Part shown: positions 46,114 through 58,292 of the stretch, piece by piece | Layout: each line of letters opens with the position of its first letter | Position numbering within the stretch: position 1 is the stretch's first letter | Source: Linnemannia hyalina | Lineage: Eukaryota; Mortierellomycota; Mortierellomycetes; Mortierellales; Mortierellaceae | Length of the DNA: 64,000 nt | Assembly (NCBI GenBank): GCA_019671135.1 | Contig: JAHRHY010000006.1 | Coordinates: 620,001-684,000 of the forward strand | Reading direction: 5' to 3' | Made by a program: the position numbers and the translations under genes | The notes under the pieces: generated by a model | Told to the model about the DNA's origin: nothing | The model's input: only the letters and a program-made list of their open reading frames with translations | Database searches by the model: none

Positions 46114-48327
46114 AATGATCCATCGTGAACAGTTGGATGAGCAGGAGGAGGCGTATAACAGTACCAACAGCGAGATCCAAGTCTCGGTCAACGACAATAA
46201 CCTCACCATCTCTCAGCGAACATTCACTCAGGGCTCATCTCACCTTCGACGTCGACGAATAATTGAGGAGGAGGAGTCAGACATAGACTTGGGAGGAGAC
46301 GCGGATAAGCGGAGTTTGGTCCAACAAGCGTTCAGTCTCCTCAAGGGTATCGTACCATCCATCGAGGTCTGCAAAGCGCTGGATGGGATATTTACCCAAC
46401 TTGTTCATGTTCCTTTTCGAGATATTCCCATCAATGCGGCCTTGGAGCGCCACTTTTTCTCGCCTGGACGCGTTGAAGACTACCACTTACCAACCAAAAG
46501 GTACTGTCGTGTCCCATTGGGAGAGGCCATATGCCTACATTCACTTGCGCCGACTACCAGCTCCTCGATTGCCCTTCGACATGTTAGGAACAGGCATAGC
46601 GAGATCATGGAGGCTGTTGACCGATTTCGACAAAGACATGACGAATTTTTAGCAAACCTCAGAGCTTCCAAGCGACAGCAGCTGATGTTGCTGGAAGCTC
46701 ATGATCGTGCCCTGGCCCTACCTCCACCCGAGTACAAGGATCGGCAGTTTCGCAGACTCATCACCAACTTCATTGTTAAGGCTGTTCTTCCAATATCCAT
46801 TGTCGAGCACCCCGCCTTCAAGGAGTTGCTTGAATTTCTAGGAGTCTTATATATGATTCCAAGTCGGACCACCATTAACGACGATATGACCCTATGGCGT
46901 GCCTCCCTGTCAAACGATATCGAGGACTCTTTGATCCATTGTGCAATGGTCAGACAAGACTCGGAACATGGGCGGGGTTTGGGATCTTGGATGGGGCTCA
47001 GTTGGTGGCGGAAGTCACGAGACGTGACATCCGAAATCCATTGCGCGTTCAATGGAACTAGGACAAAACCTATTCTCGCGTAACCGGGGCAACCTGGGGC
47101 CTGACAGCCTTGGGGCAAAACGTGGCGCATTGCTCCAAGGGATCCTTTACAGCCGACGCGTGGACCAGTCGAGGAAACGACAAGTTCCTTGGAGTGACAC
47201 TTCATTGGGTGACGAAGGCTTTTGTTCCCACGGAGGTCCTCATTGGCATGGACGTGCTGAACGTCTCACACAGCGCTGATGCTCTGCAGGAACGTCTCGG
47301 TAAGAGCATTGCCAAGCACTCTTTTGGACGTATATGTACTGCTATATATATTTGTATGACTAGGTGTTATCTTGACGAGATGGAGGCTGCAGAACAAGAT
47401 TATTATGGGCACCACGGACTCGGCCAGTAATATGAAGACTGTGATGACTATGTTGTCTCAAACGCACTCGTTCGTCAAGATCCCCTGTACGGCCCACCTT
47501 ATTCATCTCTGTGTGAACGGTGCATTGGCAGAGGTGGAGGCAGCCGATGCTGCCATGTCCAAGTGCCGCGAATTGACCCACTTGATGAGGCAGATTGGAG
47601 CGCTCCAGAGGCCGTCAAACATCAGCAACTTGAAGCCGACCCTATACACAAGCCGCTGACATTTCAGAACGACATTTTTACTCGGTGGAATTCTCAGTAC
47701 ATCACGATGAAGCGCGTGATCCGTCTCTACCACTTCGTCATTGCCGTGCGTGACGACATTCGGGACACCGACCACACGGCGGACGGAATACGGCTGCGAT
47801 CGCGCCTGCAGAGAGCCCTGTTGACTGACTATGAGTTGTTGATTGTGACCGATATGCTTTTGCTGCTGGGGCCAGTGTTGGACTTTACAAATATGGCCAG
47901 CTCTGCCAAGAAACCTGGTCTTCCTAAGGTATATCCTTGGGTGTACGATTGGTGCAACAATGGGCGTCCGGAGTTGGAGACTTTGAAGGGCGTTACCCTG
48001 TTCGACAGTCTCACTCGCCATATCAAGACACGCTGGCCTTTGACCGCCATTACCGATTCAGTGGCAGTCGCGACCTACCTCTGTCCTTCCTTTAGTCCCT
48101 TATCCTATCTATGGCCCGGTCAAATCACGATATTGCTCTTGCCGTCGCTGGATCTGGAATCGCCGCGTTACTCCTACAAGGCGGAAGAATCGCTCAGTCG
48201 CGCTTCAAGATTCCCGTCCCTACCCACGAGGATAGTGTTTGTTCAGTCAACCACAGGTCAGAAATTGCCGATCTTCTCATCCTATTGCGGTTTGGTGCTG
48301 TCAGAAGGCAGCTACTTTTTTATTTAA
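46114..48327 (+). mobile_element. Decayed hAT-family DNA transposon
   Basis: The stretch is defined by hAT-type transposase sequence. Terminal inverted repeats and the expected 8-bp target duplication were not found by eye, so the limits given are those of the coding relic. The C-terminal dimerisation region (ATSxxSERxF type) is absent, so the 3' part is probably lost or rearranged. The element sits between PEX14 and the phosphatase-inhibitor gene in the most fragmented part of the window. Confidence 0.75.
46114..48327 (+). pseudogene. hAT transposase, frameshifted
   Basis: Reading starts at MIHREQLDEQEEAYN. Recognisable hAT segments in order: FRRLITNFIVKAVLPISIVE and RTTINDDMTLWRASLSNDI; GSFTADAWTSRGNDKFLGVT (catalytic-core DxWTS); WRLQNKIIMGTTDSASNMK and IPCTAHLIHLCVNGAL; NDIFTRWNSQYITMKR; HIKTRWPLTAITDSVAVATY. 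An intact-looking 64-nt intron (47300-47363, CTCG|GTAAG to GACTAG) preserves frame. There is one frameshift between about 46950 and 47110 and another near 47595, so no full-length protein can be made. No N-terminal BED zinc finger and no C-terminal dimerisation domain are visible. Age cannot be judged without other copies. Confidence 0.75.
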
Positions 48328-48455
48328 CGAACTCACATCTGTCCTCGACAGGCCACTATAAATAAGGCTGTCGAGACAACACTAATAAAACAACATCTTT
48401 CTTTCTCGTTATTCATTTCATCCTTACCTTCACAAAAGTAAAAATAGGAACTTAC

Positions 48456-48638
48456 AACGGGTAAGGTCAACGGGTTCCAAAGCTCCCTCGATGGGGACTC
48501 GATTTGATTTAACAGTTTCCCGACCCAGATCCAGACGGACGCATTGCATTTTCCTGTTTGGGTATCCGTCGCGCGAACGGGTATCGGAGATAGGCAAGTG
48601 CATTGTAAGAGTCCGCCTCGTAGCGCCTAAACGTCTCG
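48456..48638 (-). pseudogene. Orphan exon-like segment
   Basis: A 183-nt minus-strand segment is bounded by acceptor ATAGCAG (ending 48639) and donor CGTT|GTAAGT (GT at 48455) and is open in one frame (HLPISDTRSRDGYPNRKMQC, VRLDLGRETVKSNRVPIEGA). No partner exon was found on either side; the hAT relic lies just beyond the donor. It could be a gene cut by transposition or chance. Confidence 0.3.
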
Positions 48639-48997
48639 CTGCTATAATTATCATCGCAGAGTTTCTCAAGCAAAAATGGTTAACACGTTGTGGTCGCAAA
48701 AGTGAGAGTGAAAGAACAAAAAAACACGCGTGGAAATACCTTGTAATCTATGAAAATAATTCTGTAGTCGTCTCTTGTCTTGTCGGCGAGACAAGTGGAA
48801 CTACTCTGCAAATTGGGTTCAAGCTCCTTTTCCACTCAGCGAATCGCGTTTAATGCTGCGTAACGGGAATCCTGCGATACACTCTGCCAAGGTTCTCTCT
48901 CCTTATACGATACCATATAAGTGCCATACGCTCTTTGGGACCTTCTTATTATAATTACAGTAAGAACCATTTTTTGCAGCCACAACTCTCATGGTAA

Positions 48998-49183
48998 ATG
49001 GCAAAACTTGCATTTTTCGATGCACTTGAAACATACCTTCCGAAGTCAATACAGTATCATCTCACTGACAGACCGTTCAGAACCGGAAACAGACGCACTT
49101 TCATCAGCGTCGTCGCGTTGGTCGTTTTGGCTCTCATATTCATCCTCACCATGAATAGAGGCCCTCTCCTGTGCCACCCCTAA
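48998..49183 (+). CDS. Small single-pass membrane ORF (61 aa)
   Basis: ATG at 48998 opens a 61-codon frame. It has a polar N-terminus (LAFFDALETYLPKSIQYHL, DRPFRTGNRR) with basic residues followed by a strong membrane helix (TFISVVALVVLALIFILTM) and a short lumenal end. This is the layout of a type II membrane-protein N-terminus, such as a Golgi glycosyltransferase anchor, so it may be a truncated gene rather than a complete small protein. Downstream sequence does not continue it convincingly. Confidence 0.35.
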   Translation: MAKLAFFDALETYLPKSIQYHLTDRPFRTGNRRTFISVVALVVLALIFILTMNRGPLLCHP

Positions 49184-49339
49184 GTACGTTTTGCTCCACG
49201 AGAGAATGGTCAACAAAAATTGCATTTTTAAACATGAGACCAGAAATATTCCACTATTGATCTTGTCAAAGATTGTTTTGCAGAAGTATACCTGTTATTT
49301 CGCGATTTTTGCGCGCGCGCCTCTTAAGAATAACTTTGA

Positions 49340-49690
49340 CTGTAACACTGGCACTGGAGACACTGGATACACTGGAAGCACCGGCACTGGCACTGAAGGC
49401 ATTGGCAATGGGGCATTAGCTCTGGGGGCATTGGTGACCTTAAAGGATTTTGGCAGCCTTAGTAGACTTAGAGGTTTTGGTAGGATCGGTGGTAGAGGTT
49501 GCAGCGATTGCAATGATTATACCGGTTGAAGCGATCGAAGTGGTTGCAGAGGTCGCATGTTGTAGCGGAGGAGTTGGCGCTCAACTGTAACTGTGCTCGC
49601 GTCTGTCGCGGGGAGTAGTTGTTGGTCATGTGCTCGTCAAAGTCTTTCACTTCGAATTCCGTACACGTTACTGACAACAGTCGTAAAGCG
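49340..49690 (-). pseudogene. Ser/Thr-rich secreted-protein relic
   Basis: Minus-strand frames in succession read QLQLSANSSATT, then after a one-base shift TSIASTGIIIAIAATSTTDP and TKTSKSTKAAKIL, then stops, then SASAGASSVSSVSSASVTV in the GC-rich repeat. The composition resembles the C-terminal stalk of a wall or GPI-type protein. Several frame changes and stops argue for decay. Confidence 0.3.
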
Positions 49691-50459
49691 AACCAAAAAA
49701 AAACGACAATCTTGCGCCCACGATGGACAAAGTCAACAACGTCTACAATGCAATTCACAGAGAAAGAAGAACACGAAAAAGTACGTTAATTTCAAGAGTT
49801 AATTTAGAGTCATAGCAGGTAGCAAAAGTGTATTACTGGCTTGAGATACAAAAGACGTAGACGTTGTCAATGGAGGTGCCCAAGCCATAGGCAAAGTGGA
49901 CCACGTAAGAAAGGTCATGTACACCAACCTAGCGGGTTAAGAAAATTTCAGGTGGATGAGAGTTTATTGTAGCTGCTTGTTGCTTTCAAGTTGAAGGAAG
50001 AGAGGAAGAGGTGGCAGAAGGTGAGAAAGTAAAAGAGAAAGTGAAAAAAGAGAAGAAAAAAAAGAGAGAAAGTGGAATGGAGCGAGAAAAGAAAGAAGAA
50101 CGCCGTAGGAAGGAAGCAGCAAAGTAGGCTGTCAGACGTGGGCTGTAAGGTCGGTTGTAGGAATGCATTGGTCGACTTTTATCAGTCGCTGGATCTATGT
50201 GGGTGATCGAAACCCGTTCCCTCCAATGCTCGCACGACCCCTGAAACGGCAGCTCCAACGGATAACGGACGGATGTCATCAAAATGGGCGAAAGGGTTTT
50301 GGCCAAAACAGGTCATTAAGGGTGCCCTCGCAACTTGGTCGGCCGACCAAATGGCTCAAAATTTTCGTTTCGGGCGTGGTTCCCTTTTCTCGAACACACT
50401 CACTCCCTTCGCTCTCGCTCCTAATCACACACACTCCCTTAACAGCAACAATCATTACA

Positions 50460-51599
50460 ATGAATCCAGGACTAAGTCATGCACAAACAGGCCACCATAC
50501 AGCCGCCGAGGACTCACACTTGCCAGCCGTCAAAGGAATCCTCAAGAAAGCGACAACTGCACAGTCTGAGGTGAACGCGCCAAGGTATGGACAAAAAAAG
50601 ATAATGTCTGTTTTCTGTTCGACATTGCCTTCAAATGGTGGAGATCAACTTTTTTTTTTTTTTTTTTTTTTTTTTGGGTCACCGGTCGAAAGGGATGAGT
50701 ACCTTTAGAGGAAGGAATACAAAAGTGTTGTAACTTGCAGAGACATATGCTGCCACTGATCATACCCACTAATATTCACGACAATGTTTACTCACGAGTA
50801 GGCTGAAGTGGGACGAGGAGAACTTGATTATCACTGAGGCACAGAAGGACTCTACTATGAAGATTGACGAGCCCAAGACACCGTTCATTCATTACGACCA
50901 TGAGCTCGACAGGGTGCTGGACGCCGATGGTAATACTTGAGGCCTTCGAAAACGACTCTCAACTGTTTTGTTGACATATTCCGAGTTCTCGTGAACTAAT
51001 ATTGATTCTATTCTTTTATGAATCATACAATAGAGGTGTTCAGACTGAACGGACCACGGAAAAAGCAGGCAGCATTGGCTCACACTCCACCAGTTCCATC
51101 TTACTTCAAAGGAATGGCCGGCGAGGACGAGGACGATGAAGTGGACGATGATGACAGGGAACCCAACGACGAACCCGAGGAGTGGCAATCATCTGACGAA
51201 GAAGACGAGCAAGAGTCCGAAAACAAGGCTGGTAAGCAATACAAGGCAACGCCGAAAATCCCGAACTCTTGGCCGGAAATTTTTCACGCAGCGGAACTTC
51301 ATACTCACAAGTACTCGTTTTATTGATGACTTGTGATAGTTGACCATGACAAGTTTGCAAGACTGAGAGCAAAGCACTACAACATGCGGGAAGCAGTCAA
51401 GCTGGGACATGCATTAAGCCCGGATGATGACGACGAGGGCGAGGATGCGGACGAAGACGAGGAAGCGGAGCAGCAACAGCAGCAGCCTGGAAGCGGGTCA
51501 AGGTCCAGAAGCCCACATCAGACATTCTCATCGGGATCTAATTCGGGTAACAAGAAGGAGAAAGATGACGACGAGGACTCTTTGGACATGGAGCTGTGA
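50460..51599 (+). CDS. GLC8: Protein phosphatase 1 inhibitor-2 (IPP-2/GLC8)
   Basis: Four exons (50460-50584, 50802-50929, 51034-51231, 51340-51599) give 236 residues. It regulates the PP1 catalytic subunit. The three PP1-contact motifs of inhibitor-2 are recognisable: [10 protein letters not shown] (KGILK), [20 protein letters not shown] with [13 protein letters not shown] (the KxDEPxTPY phosphorylation segment), and [20 protein letters not shown] (the HYNE helix). The usual Tyr of the TPY motif is Phe here, while the Thr that GSK3-type kinases phosphorylate is kept. Acidic Asp/Glu blocks and Gln/Ser repeats fill the spacers. The first intron contains T26. WDR83 follows 296 bp downstream on the same strand. 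Confidence 0.9.
50650..50675. repeat. T26 homopolymer
   Basis: Twenty-six consecutive T in the first intron of the inhibitor-2 gene. Confidence 0.95.
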
Positions 51600-51895
51600 T
51601 CAAAGTCTCCGACACACTTGCTTCTACTCGCACTCTAGCACTTAGACATCATTATTGCATATTTTCTGTACAAAATAATAACTCATTTTCCTCTTATCGT
51701 TTCCTCGGATAACATGGTTGCATGATATGCAAGGAGTTGATCACAAGGTTTTTGAAGGTGTTTGGTAAAGTGAAAAGTAAAGAGGGCATGGCCACAGGTC
51801 GCCAAAAGTGACGTGCATTTATTTTAGACGCAAAGGAGGTCTTTTTGTTGATCGGTCTTTCTTCCATTCAACACACTCTCAAGTAATCAGGAGAA

Positions 51896-53567
51896 ATGCC
51901 GCCACGGCCGACAATGTCCATCGCAGCCACGCTGGCTGCACACAAGAAGAAGACCTCTATCGCAAACAAATACCAGCCCATAGGACAAACTGGACCTGGG
52001 ACGGGTGTAGGAGGCACAGCAGGAAACACGTCTAAAAGCAGCACCACTACCAACGGTCCAGAGCAAACAGTCGCGCCACCAAAACGGCCGCTTTACACGA
52101 GTAGCTCTCAAGCACCACCAACACCATCAGCCAAGAAACCAAAACCTTCAACAACTACCACCCCTCCACAATCTCTCCCTATCCATCTCGATCAAGTAAT
52201 CTCTGACGCCACAGGATCCCAGATCAATGCCTGTCAGTACAACACGACGGGCGAGTACATCCTTACTGGGGGGGTGGATCGGACAATTCGACTATGGAAC
52301 CCAGATACAAAGTTCTGTATCAAAACATACGAGGCGCATGGGTGGGAGGTCTTGGATTTGGCAGTATCGCCCGAGAACGGCAAGTTTGCCAGCTGCGGTG
52401 GTGATAGGACAGTGTTCCTCTGGGATGTCATGTCTGGCATGACGATTCGGCGATTTACCGGGCATACTCAGGTACACGAAGGTGTCTTTTTTTCTTAAAC
52501 TATTGCAGTGTGGACGTTGCGTGACATTTAGCTAACCCCTGGTTTCTTTTCTTTTGGTGACATTAGCGTATCAATGCAGTTGACTTCAACGAGGAGGGCA
52601 CAGTATTAGCTTCAGGTATGCTCTCATTTCAGTGTTAATCGGCGTGCTGCCCCTGATACCGGTTACTTATGCTGTAAATCGTCGTGTTTGATACAACTAT
52701 AGGCTCTTACGATACGACGATACGGCTTTGGGACTGCAGGTCACAACTTCGGGCACCGATTCAGATATTAGAAGAGCCAAAGGATAGTATTACTTCTATC
52801 AAGATCAAAGGCAGCGACCTGCTGGCGGGGTAAGGGTCTTGTTTGACTATGGCATGCTCAAGGATCATTCACGCATACGCCCATACCATTAGCTAACACC
52901 GGATTGTCTTTTGGTCCTGATAGTTCTGTCGACGGGTCAATCAGGATGTACGATATCAGGATGGGAACATTAATTACCGACCAAATTTTTGGTGAGTGTC
53001 TGTGAACCTTTATCACTTTTGCGGTCTTCATCGGTGGATACTGGCGAGAGGCTTCAATGCTGACGAATCGCCGCATTTCATTTTGACATATGAAATAGAA
53101 CCGGTCACTTCGGTATCGTTCTCAAAGGATGGAAACTGTATATTGGCGAGCTCACTGGACGACACTCTGCGGTTAATGGATCGGGCGAATGGCACAATGT
53201 TGAACGCGTACAAAGGACACATGAATAACAAGTACAAGATCCGGTCATGTCTCTCCAACTCGGATGCATATGTTCTCAGTGGATCTGAGGACGGAAGTAT
53301 CTACATATGGGACCTCCTCGAGGTAAGCTGAGGATCAATCATTCTTACACGAGAAGGTGAGAAATGGGATACCAAGGTCATTTTTTACCCTAACCCGCTC
53401 TTCTGCTTACATTTGGTTCTGTGATTTAGGGCGAGGTGGTGCACAAAGTAGAGGCACATTCAAAGATTGTATCGGCGATTGACTATCATCCGAAGCAGGA
53501 CAGGATGTGTTCCGCCAGTGTCGATGGGTCGATCAAGACGTGGTCAACCCACCCCGTTGGATCATGA
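51896..53567 (+). CDS. WDR83: WD40-repeat protein WDR83/MORG1
   Basis: Six exons (51896-52471, 52567-52615, 52703-52829, 52924-52991, 53099-53322, 53430-53567), all in phase, give 393 residues. After a disordered Ser/Thr/Pro N-terminus of about 100 residues come seven WD40 blades, several ending in WD-like dipeptides (TIRLWNPD, TVFLWDVMSG, TIRLWDCRSQ, SIRMYDIRMG, TLRLMDRANG, SIYIWDLLEG, SIKTWSTH). Blade-specific strings such as GWEVLDLAVS, LLAGSVDGSIRMYDIRMG and YKGHMNNKYKIRSCLS follow human WDR83, a scaffold linked to ERK signalling and spliceosomes. The human protein is near 315 residues, so the N-terminal extension is extra. A second in-frame ATG at 51914 is an alternative start. Confidence 0.88.
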
Positions 53568-53796
53568 GCTGTGTGATTTTTGTTCAGGCACGATATTGCA
53601 GCTTGAGGCCAAGACAGTCACAAGGCCGCTTTCAGTGTTGGGCTTCTCCTCGAAGAGACAGAAAGAAAGAGAGAGCATGGCCCAACGAACTCGCAACTCT
53701 CTTTTTCACTTTCATCCAATAAATTCCTTCATCACACCTCTCTTTTCATCTAACTCCAGCAACACATACACTTCCTTTTTCATATCCACATTATTC

Positions 53797-56700
53797 ATGA
53801 ACCAGCCTATCTCTATCACCGACACGTTAAAGCGCCGTAAGTGATGGGCTGCAACTTCCACCATCCCCCTCTACTTGCCGAGGCACTCTGCTCATTCGTC
53901 CAAATGCACCAGCCCTATTCGTTCACTAAAGGGCTAGCTAAAGCACCAACTCGAAACAGAGGCGTCTATACACCTTTTCTCAGGCAGGGGCTTATACGAC
54001 AACTGGTAGCGTGAACCCCTTGTCCCAAGAGGAACGAGTGTCTCATTCCCTCACCTATTTTCCATATGTGCGCCTATAGGGTTCCTGGAATCGATCGACA
54101 ATGTCAAGGTCGAGCCCGGTCGCTACAAGTATGTCATTGTCGATGCGCGCGCAGCCCAGATCATGGCCTCGGCAGGATGCCACATGGCCGATGTCTTGGC
54201 TCGTGAAGGCACCATGTGTAAGTTGTGGTTTTCGTCGTTGCTGTCGTTGCTGAGGAATGTACCTTTCAACCTCTGGGACCATATCTATTTTTGAGATTTG
54301 GTTTGGACGGCTGAACCGCAGAAAATGACTACACCGGGCTGCTGCCAAGTCGACCAACCCCCTGACATTTGTTCTAACTGGCCATTTGTTCTCCCGACCT
54401 TGTTTTTATGTGCGGGGCGCAGACCTCGAGAACTTGGAGTCAAGACGTGCTCCATCGGCCAATGTTGAGGCGATCTACTTTGCAATGCCAACAGAGGACT
54501 CTGTTCGGCGTATTATCCGCGATTTCAAGGTCAACCAGAATGCCACGTATTCCGCCGCACATTTGTTTTTCCTGGCTGGTAAGGACCACTTCTTCTCTTA
54601 CCCCTTAGCCTTGTACTGTGAGGACGTGTCGTGGCGAATGAAAAGTGATCCTGTATGTACTCACATTTTGATCCAATTGGAACAATTAGCCATGGACGAC
54701 AAGCTGTTTGATCACTTCCGAGCTTCGACTGACCCCAAATACATCAAGAGTTTGAAGGAATTGTTCATGGATTTCAATGGTACGAATATCCCACTGCCAT
54801 GCACAAGGTCATTTTCAATGTGCTGTCAAGCTGAACTTCGACTGACATTTTTCGTGCCATGATTACGGCTAAACCACATAGCCGTCGAGTCCAGAGTTTT
54901 CACCTTAGGCAACGACCACCAGGCATTCTTCAACCTGTATTCGCCACAACATCGTCATGAGAAACAGCATAAGGAGATCGACACCATTTCAAAGCAGGTA
55001 CATCGCCACTATCAGGATGTCTCTATCTTATTTTCATGCAACTTTCGCAAAGGGATTTCACACTTACTAGGAGGTATTTCTTACATTATATTTCGATAGT
55101 TGATTTCTGTATGCGCATCGCTTCAGCTCAACCCTATTGTGTCATACCATCGTTGCTCCGACTCTAGCATGCAAATCTCAAAGGGAATCGCCATGACTCT
55201 TCAAACGGAACTGGATGAGTACTACAAGGGACAGCCTCGCGTGGGAGTAAGTACCGCCTGCATCAGGATGTCGCACGGATTCACAGAGGTATCATCGAAC
55301 AGATCATGAGTGCTGACGCGGGTGCGTTTCTCGATCTTCATGTTAAATAGCGCAAGCACCCTCACCTGATGATCATCGACCGTGCTGTGGATCCTATTAC
55401 GCCAATTTTGCACGACTTTTACTACCAGTCGATGGTGACAGATATGCTCACGGTTAAGGACGGAAATAAGTACGACTACAAGTCGTTTGGTCAGGATGGA
55501 CAGCCATGTGAGAAGACGGCTATGCTAGACGAGACAGACAAAACGTTTACAAAGATTCGTCACAGCCATATTACTGACTGTTCCAAGTACCTCAAGGAAA
55601 ACGTCAGCACTTTTGTCGCGGAAGCCAAGGCGGCTCCAACCAGCGGCAATGCACTGGACGCGATTAGGGAACAAATGGCTAAGCTGCCCCAATTCCAGGA
55701 GACTAAGGAGAAGGTACACGTGTTGACATTCGTACTTTGAAGCACCTCATATACTCAAGGCGCACGGTAACTAACGTTGATCTGCGTTTGTATTCTGGGT
55801 GAAATAGTACACATTACACATGAACATTGTGGACGAGCTGTTCCAGTTGACAGGACATAACCGACTCGTCGATATTTCAAGGCTGGAGCAGTCGTTGGCA
55901 ACAGGACAGCATGCGGATGGTGAAATTCCTCCCTCATTTGACCCAGAGGTTACCACTTTCATGGATGATTACCGTGTCAAGTAAGGATTCCTGATGCAAG
56001 TCAGTTATTTACGGCAGATATACTGTGCTCCTATTGACCAATTACTCACAGTGCTATTCATAATCTTTGGTTATTTGTAGGATGGCAGACAGAATTCGCC
56101 TGTTGACGCTTTACTTCATCACCCAGTCGTCGCCTCCTGACGTGCGCAACAACTTTTTCCAGCTGAGTCGATGTGACTATAACCTCCGCGAAAGCGCCAC
56201 CAACATTGAGTACCTGGGTGTCAAGCTAGATGTCGTAAGTTTCTACGTCCAGCCTTGGAGCGATACTTTGGAATGTTCAGGATGTAACCTTTTCATCGAC
56301 GATTGAGTGCTAACTCGACGTTTCGTCCTTTTGTGTTGCACTCTTAGGCTGCCCCTCCACCAGTGAAAAAGTCATGGTACGCCGATCTGTTGAAGAAGAA
56401 GCCTTTGGAGGAAGACGAGCCTGAGTATGACTTGCCGCGCTATGTCCCCACCGTCAAGACCATTATCGATGTAAGTTTTACCCTGTTGATATTGGGTTTG
56501 TCAAAGCAAGGTCCATATGATAACTCGAGGTTAACTCGGAGTATACATTCCGATGGTAATAGGGAGTTGTGAATGGAAACTTGGATCGCGAATTATACCC
56601 TTACACATTGGGACCCGACCAGCTGGAGGACATTCAAGCGCCCAAGACAGTGCGTTCCCTTCGATCGGCCCAACCCACATTCCACCACAAGGGTCGTCGC

Positions 56701-57165
56701 AACGAGCCCCAAGGCCGTCTGATTGTGTTCATCGCAGGAGGAATGACCTATAGCGAGATCCGTGCTGCATATGAATCGGCAGCTCAACACAACTGGGACG
56801 TTTTGATCGGCTCAACCCACATCGTTACACCTCCTTCGTTCATGGAGGACCTGAGAATGCTCAAGAACCCTCCTCCCCCACCACCAGTCCGTCCTCGCTC
56901 GCCTTCTCCACCACCACAGCCGGTTGCCAAGAACAGTGGGGCTTTTGCGTCGGTCAAGAATGTGTTTGGAGGCAACAACAGTAATAATGCGCCCAAGCCT
57001 GCTCCCAAGCCTGTCCCCAAACCTGCGTCGCAGGGATCTGGACAGCAACAGCAACAGCAGCCGCACCCTCCCAGACCCACAGGCCAGTTGCAACAGCAAC
57101 ATCATCAGCATGGTGATTCCAAGTACAAGGAAAAGATCAAGGGCTTCTGGAACGAGTTCAAGTAA
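53797..57165 (+). CDS. SEC1: Sec1/Munc18-family exocytosis protein
   Basis: Eleven exons (53797-53836, 54080-54217, 54423-54578, 54690-54779, 54882-54997, 55100-55246, 55351-55713, 55808-55980, 56081-56234, 56348-56470, 56563-57165) keep frame throughout and give 700 residues. Sec1/Munc18 proteins bind syntaxins and promote SNARE fusion at the plasma membrane. Visible family features: LKRRFLESIDNV and YVIVDARAAQIM at the N-terminus, EAIYFAMPTEDSV, HLFFLAGAMDDKLF, LMIIDRAVDPITPILHDFYY, YTLHMNIVDELF, RIRLLTLYFIT and the C-terminal signature IVFIAGGMTYSEIRAAYE. The last 100 or so residues are a Pro/Gln/Asn-rich low-complexity tail ending in a basic helix, absent from yeast Sec1. Exon 1 is only 40 nt. 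AATAAA lies at 57253-57258. Confidence 0.92.
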
Positions 57166-58292
57166 CTATTGGTCTTGTTGGAGGGTGTTTGAGGTTTTAG
57201 GTGTGCCCGTCGGCGAGGATGGGTAAACAGTAACAGCAAAAAAAAATGCAGTAATAAAATACAAGTAATTCATCCATTTTTGATCATGGACGCGAAGTAA
57301 GTGTAAGGTGAACTAGGTAGTTTTTTGAGGGATGTCCGACTCTACTATTTTTTTGTGACACGATCAAATTGAGAACTTCCTGTTTTGAGTCCGAGTGAGT
57401 CCGAGCACAGGGATACCCGACCCTGTCTTTGACCTTACCGTCAAAAAAATGTTTCGAGTCAGAAGAGGAAATTGGACCAATGGCCAAGGATACCATGTAC
57501 AGGAGGAGTACATGAATGAGGAAAAGGGTCGAAGATTCTGGGGTTGGGAAAAGGCCGGTTGGCAGCTCGACAGGGACAAGAGGGGAGGGGGAGGATGATC
57601 GGAGAATTTTGTTGCCGATTTTGCGGGGTGAGAAAAAAATGGAAATTGACTTATACGGACAGACAAAGGTACAAGGATGGGCTAGTGATGATGGGCATGG
57701 TCATGAATTATGGGTTGTAGTGTATGTGTGTATGTTTCTTGTCCGTGTTCGAAAAGCCTTTGTGAAAGAAGAAAAAAAAAAAAAAAAAAAGAAAAAGGCC
57801 AGGGAGGCCGTGAGAAGAATTAGAGATGTACAAAAATGGTCAATACATTATTATTATACACCCACTTCACCCAAGAGTCATCCGTTGGCTCCCGACCCCT
57901 ATCTCTCTCCATCCCCTTCTTTCCTTCGCCCCTACACATCCAGGATGACAGGGGAAAAAGGGATTCAGGCACGCAAAGAATGATAAGAGGGATGCTTTAG
58001 TGAGGTCAGTCTTTTTTTTCCCACACGTGAGACTGATGTCACTCATAAGTAATGAGCGCTTGCGTTTTTTTCTTCTTGTGTAGTGGTGTTGTTGTTGCGT
58101 GTTCTTCACAAAGGGTTTCCCCCGCCTTTTGCCATTTGAGGCAAGGTGTTGTTTTGAAAGAGGTGTCGAAAGACCCACAGAAGACAAGGGAATGAGAATT
58201 TGCTTAATGGTGTATAGTTTTTGCTTTGTTTTATTTGCGATGCATATGTTACATGGTTGTTTGTTGTTTAGTTCAAAAAGTCTAAAAGCTTT
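57166..58292. other. Convergent 3' intergenic region
   Basis: SEC1 (plus) and isocitrate lyase (minus) converge here. It contains AATAAA at 57253, an A-rich run near 57770-57795 and no convincing gene. Confidence 0.55.

Larger units (their letters stand above)
48328..50459. other. Accessory region with exon-like fragments
   Basis: 2.1 kb between the hAT relic and the inhibitor-2 gene. It holds an exon-like minus-strand segment (48456-48638), a small plus-strand membrane ORF (48998-49183), a GC-rich ACTGG-type minisatellite (about 49345-49410), a minus-strand Ser/Thr-rich relic (49340-49690), and from about 50380 the CT-rich leader of the next gene. Confidence 0.5.

Noticed and set aside
51896..53567. 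U5 snRNP 40-kDa protein as identity of the WD40 gene
   Set aside because: Blade-specific strings (LLAGSVDGSIRMYDIRMG, MNNKYKIRSCLS) fit WDR83/MORG1 better; the two families share only the general fold.
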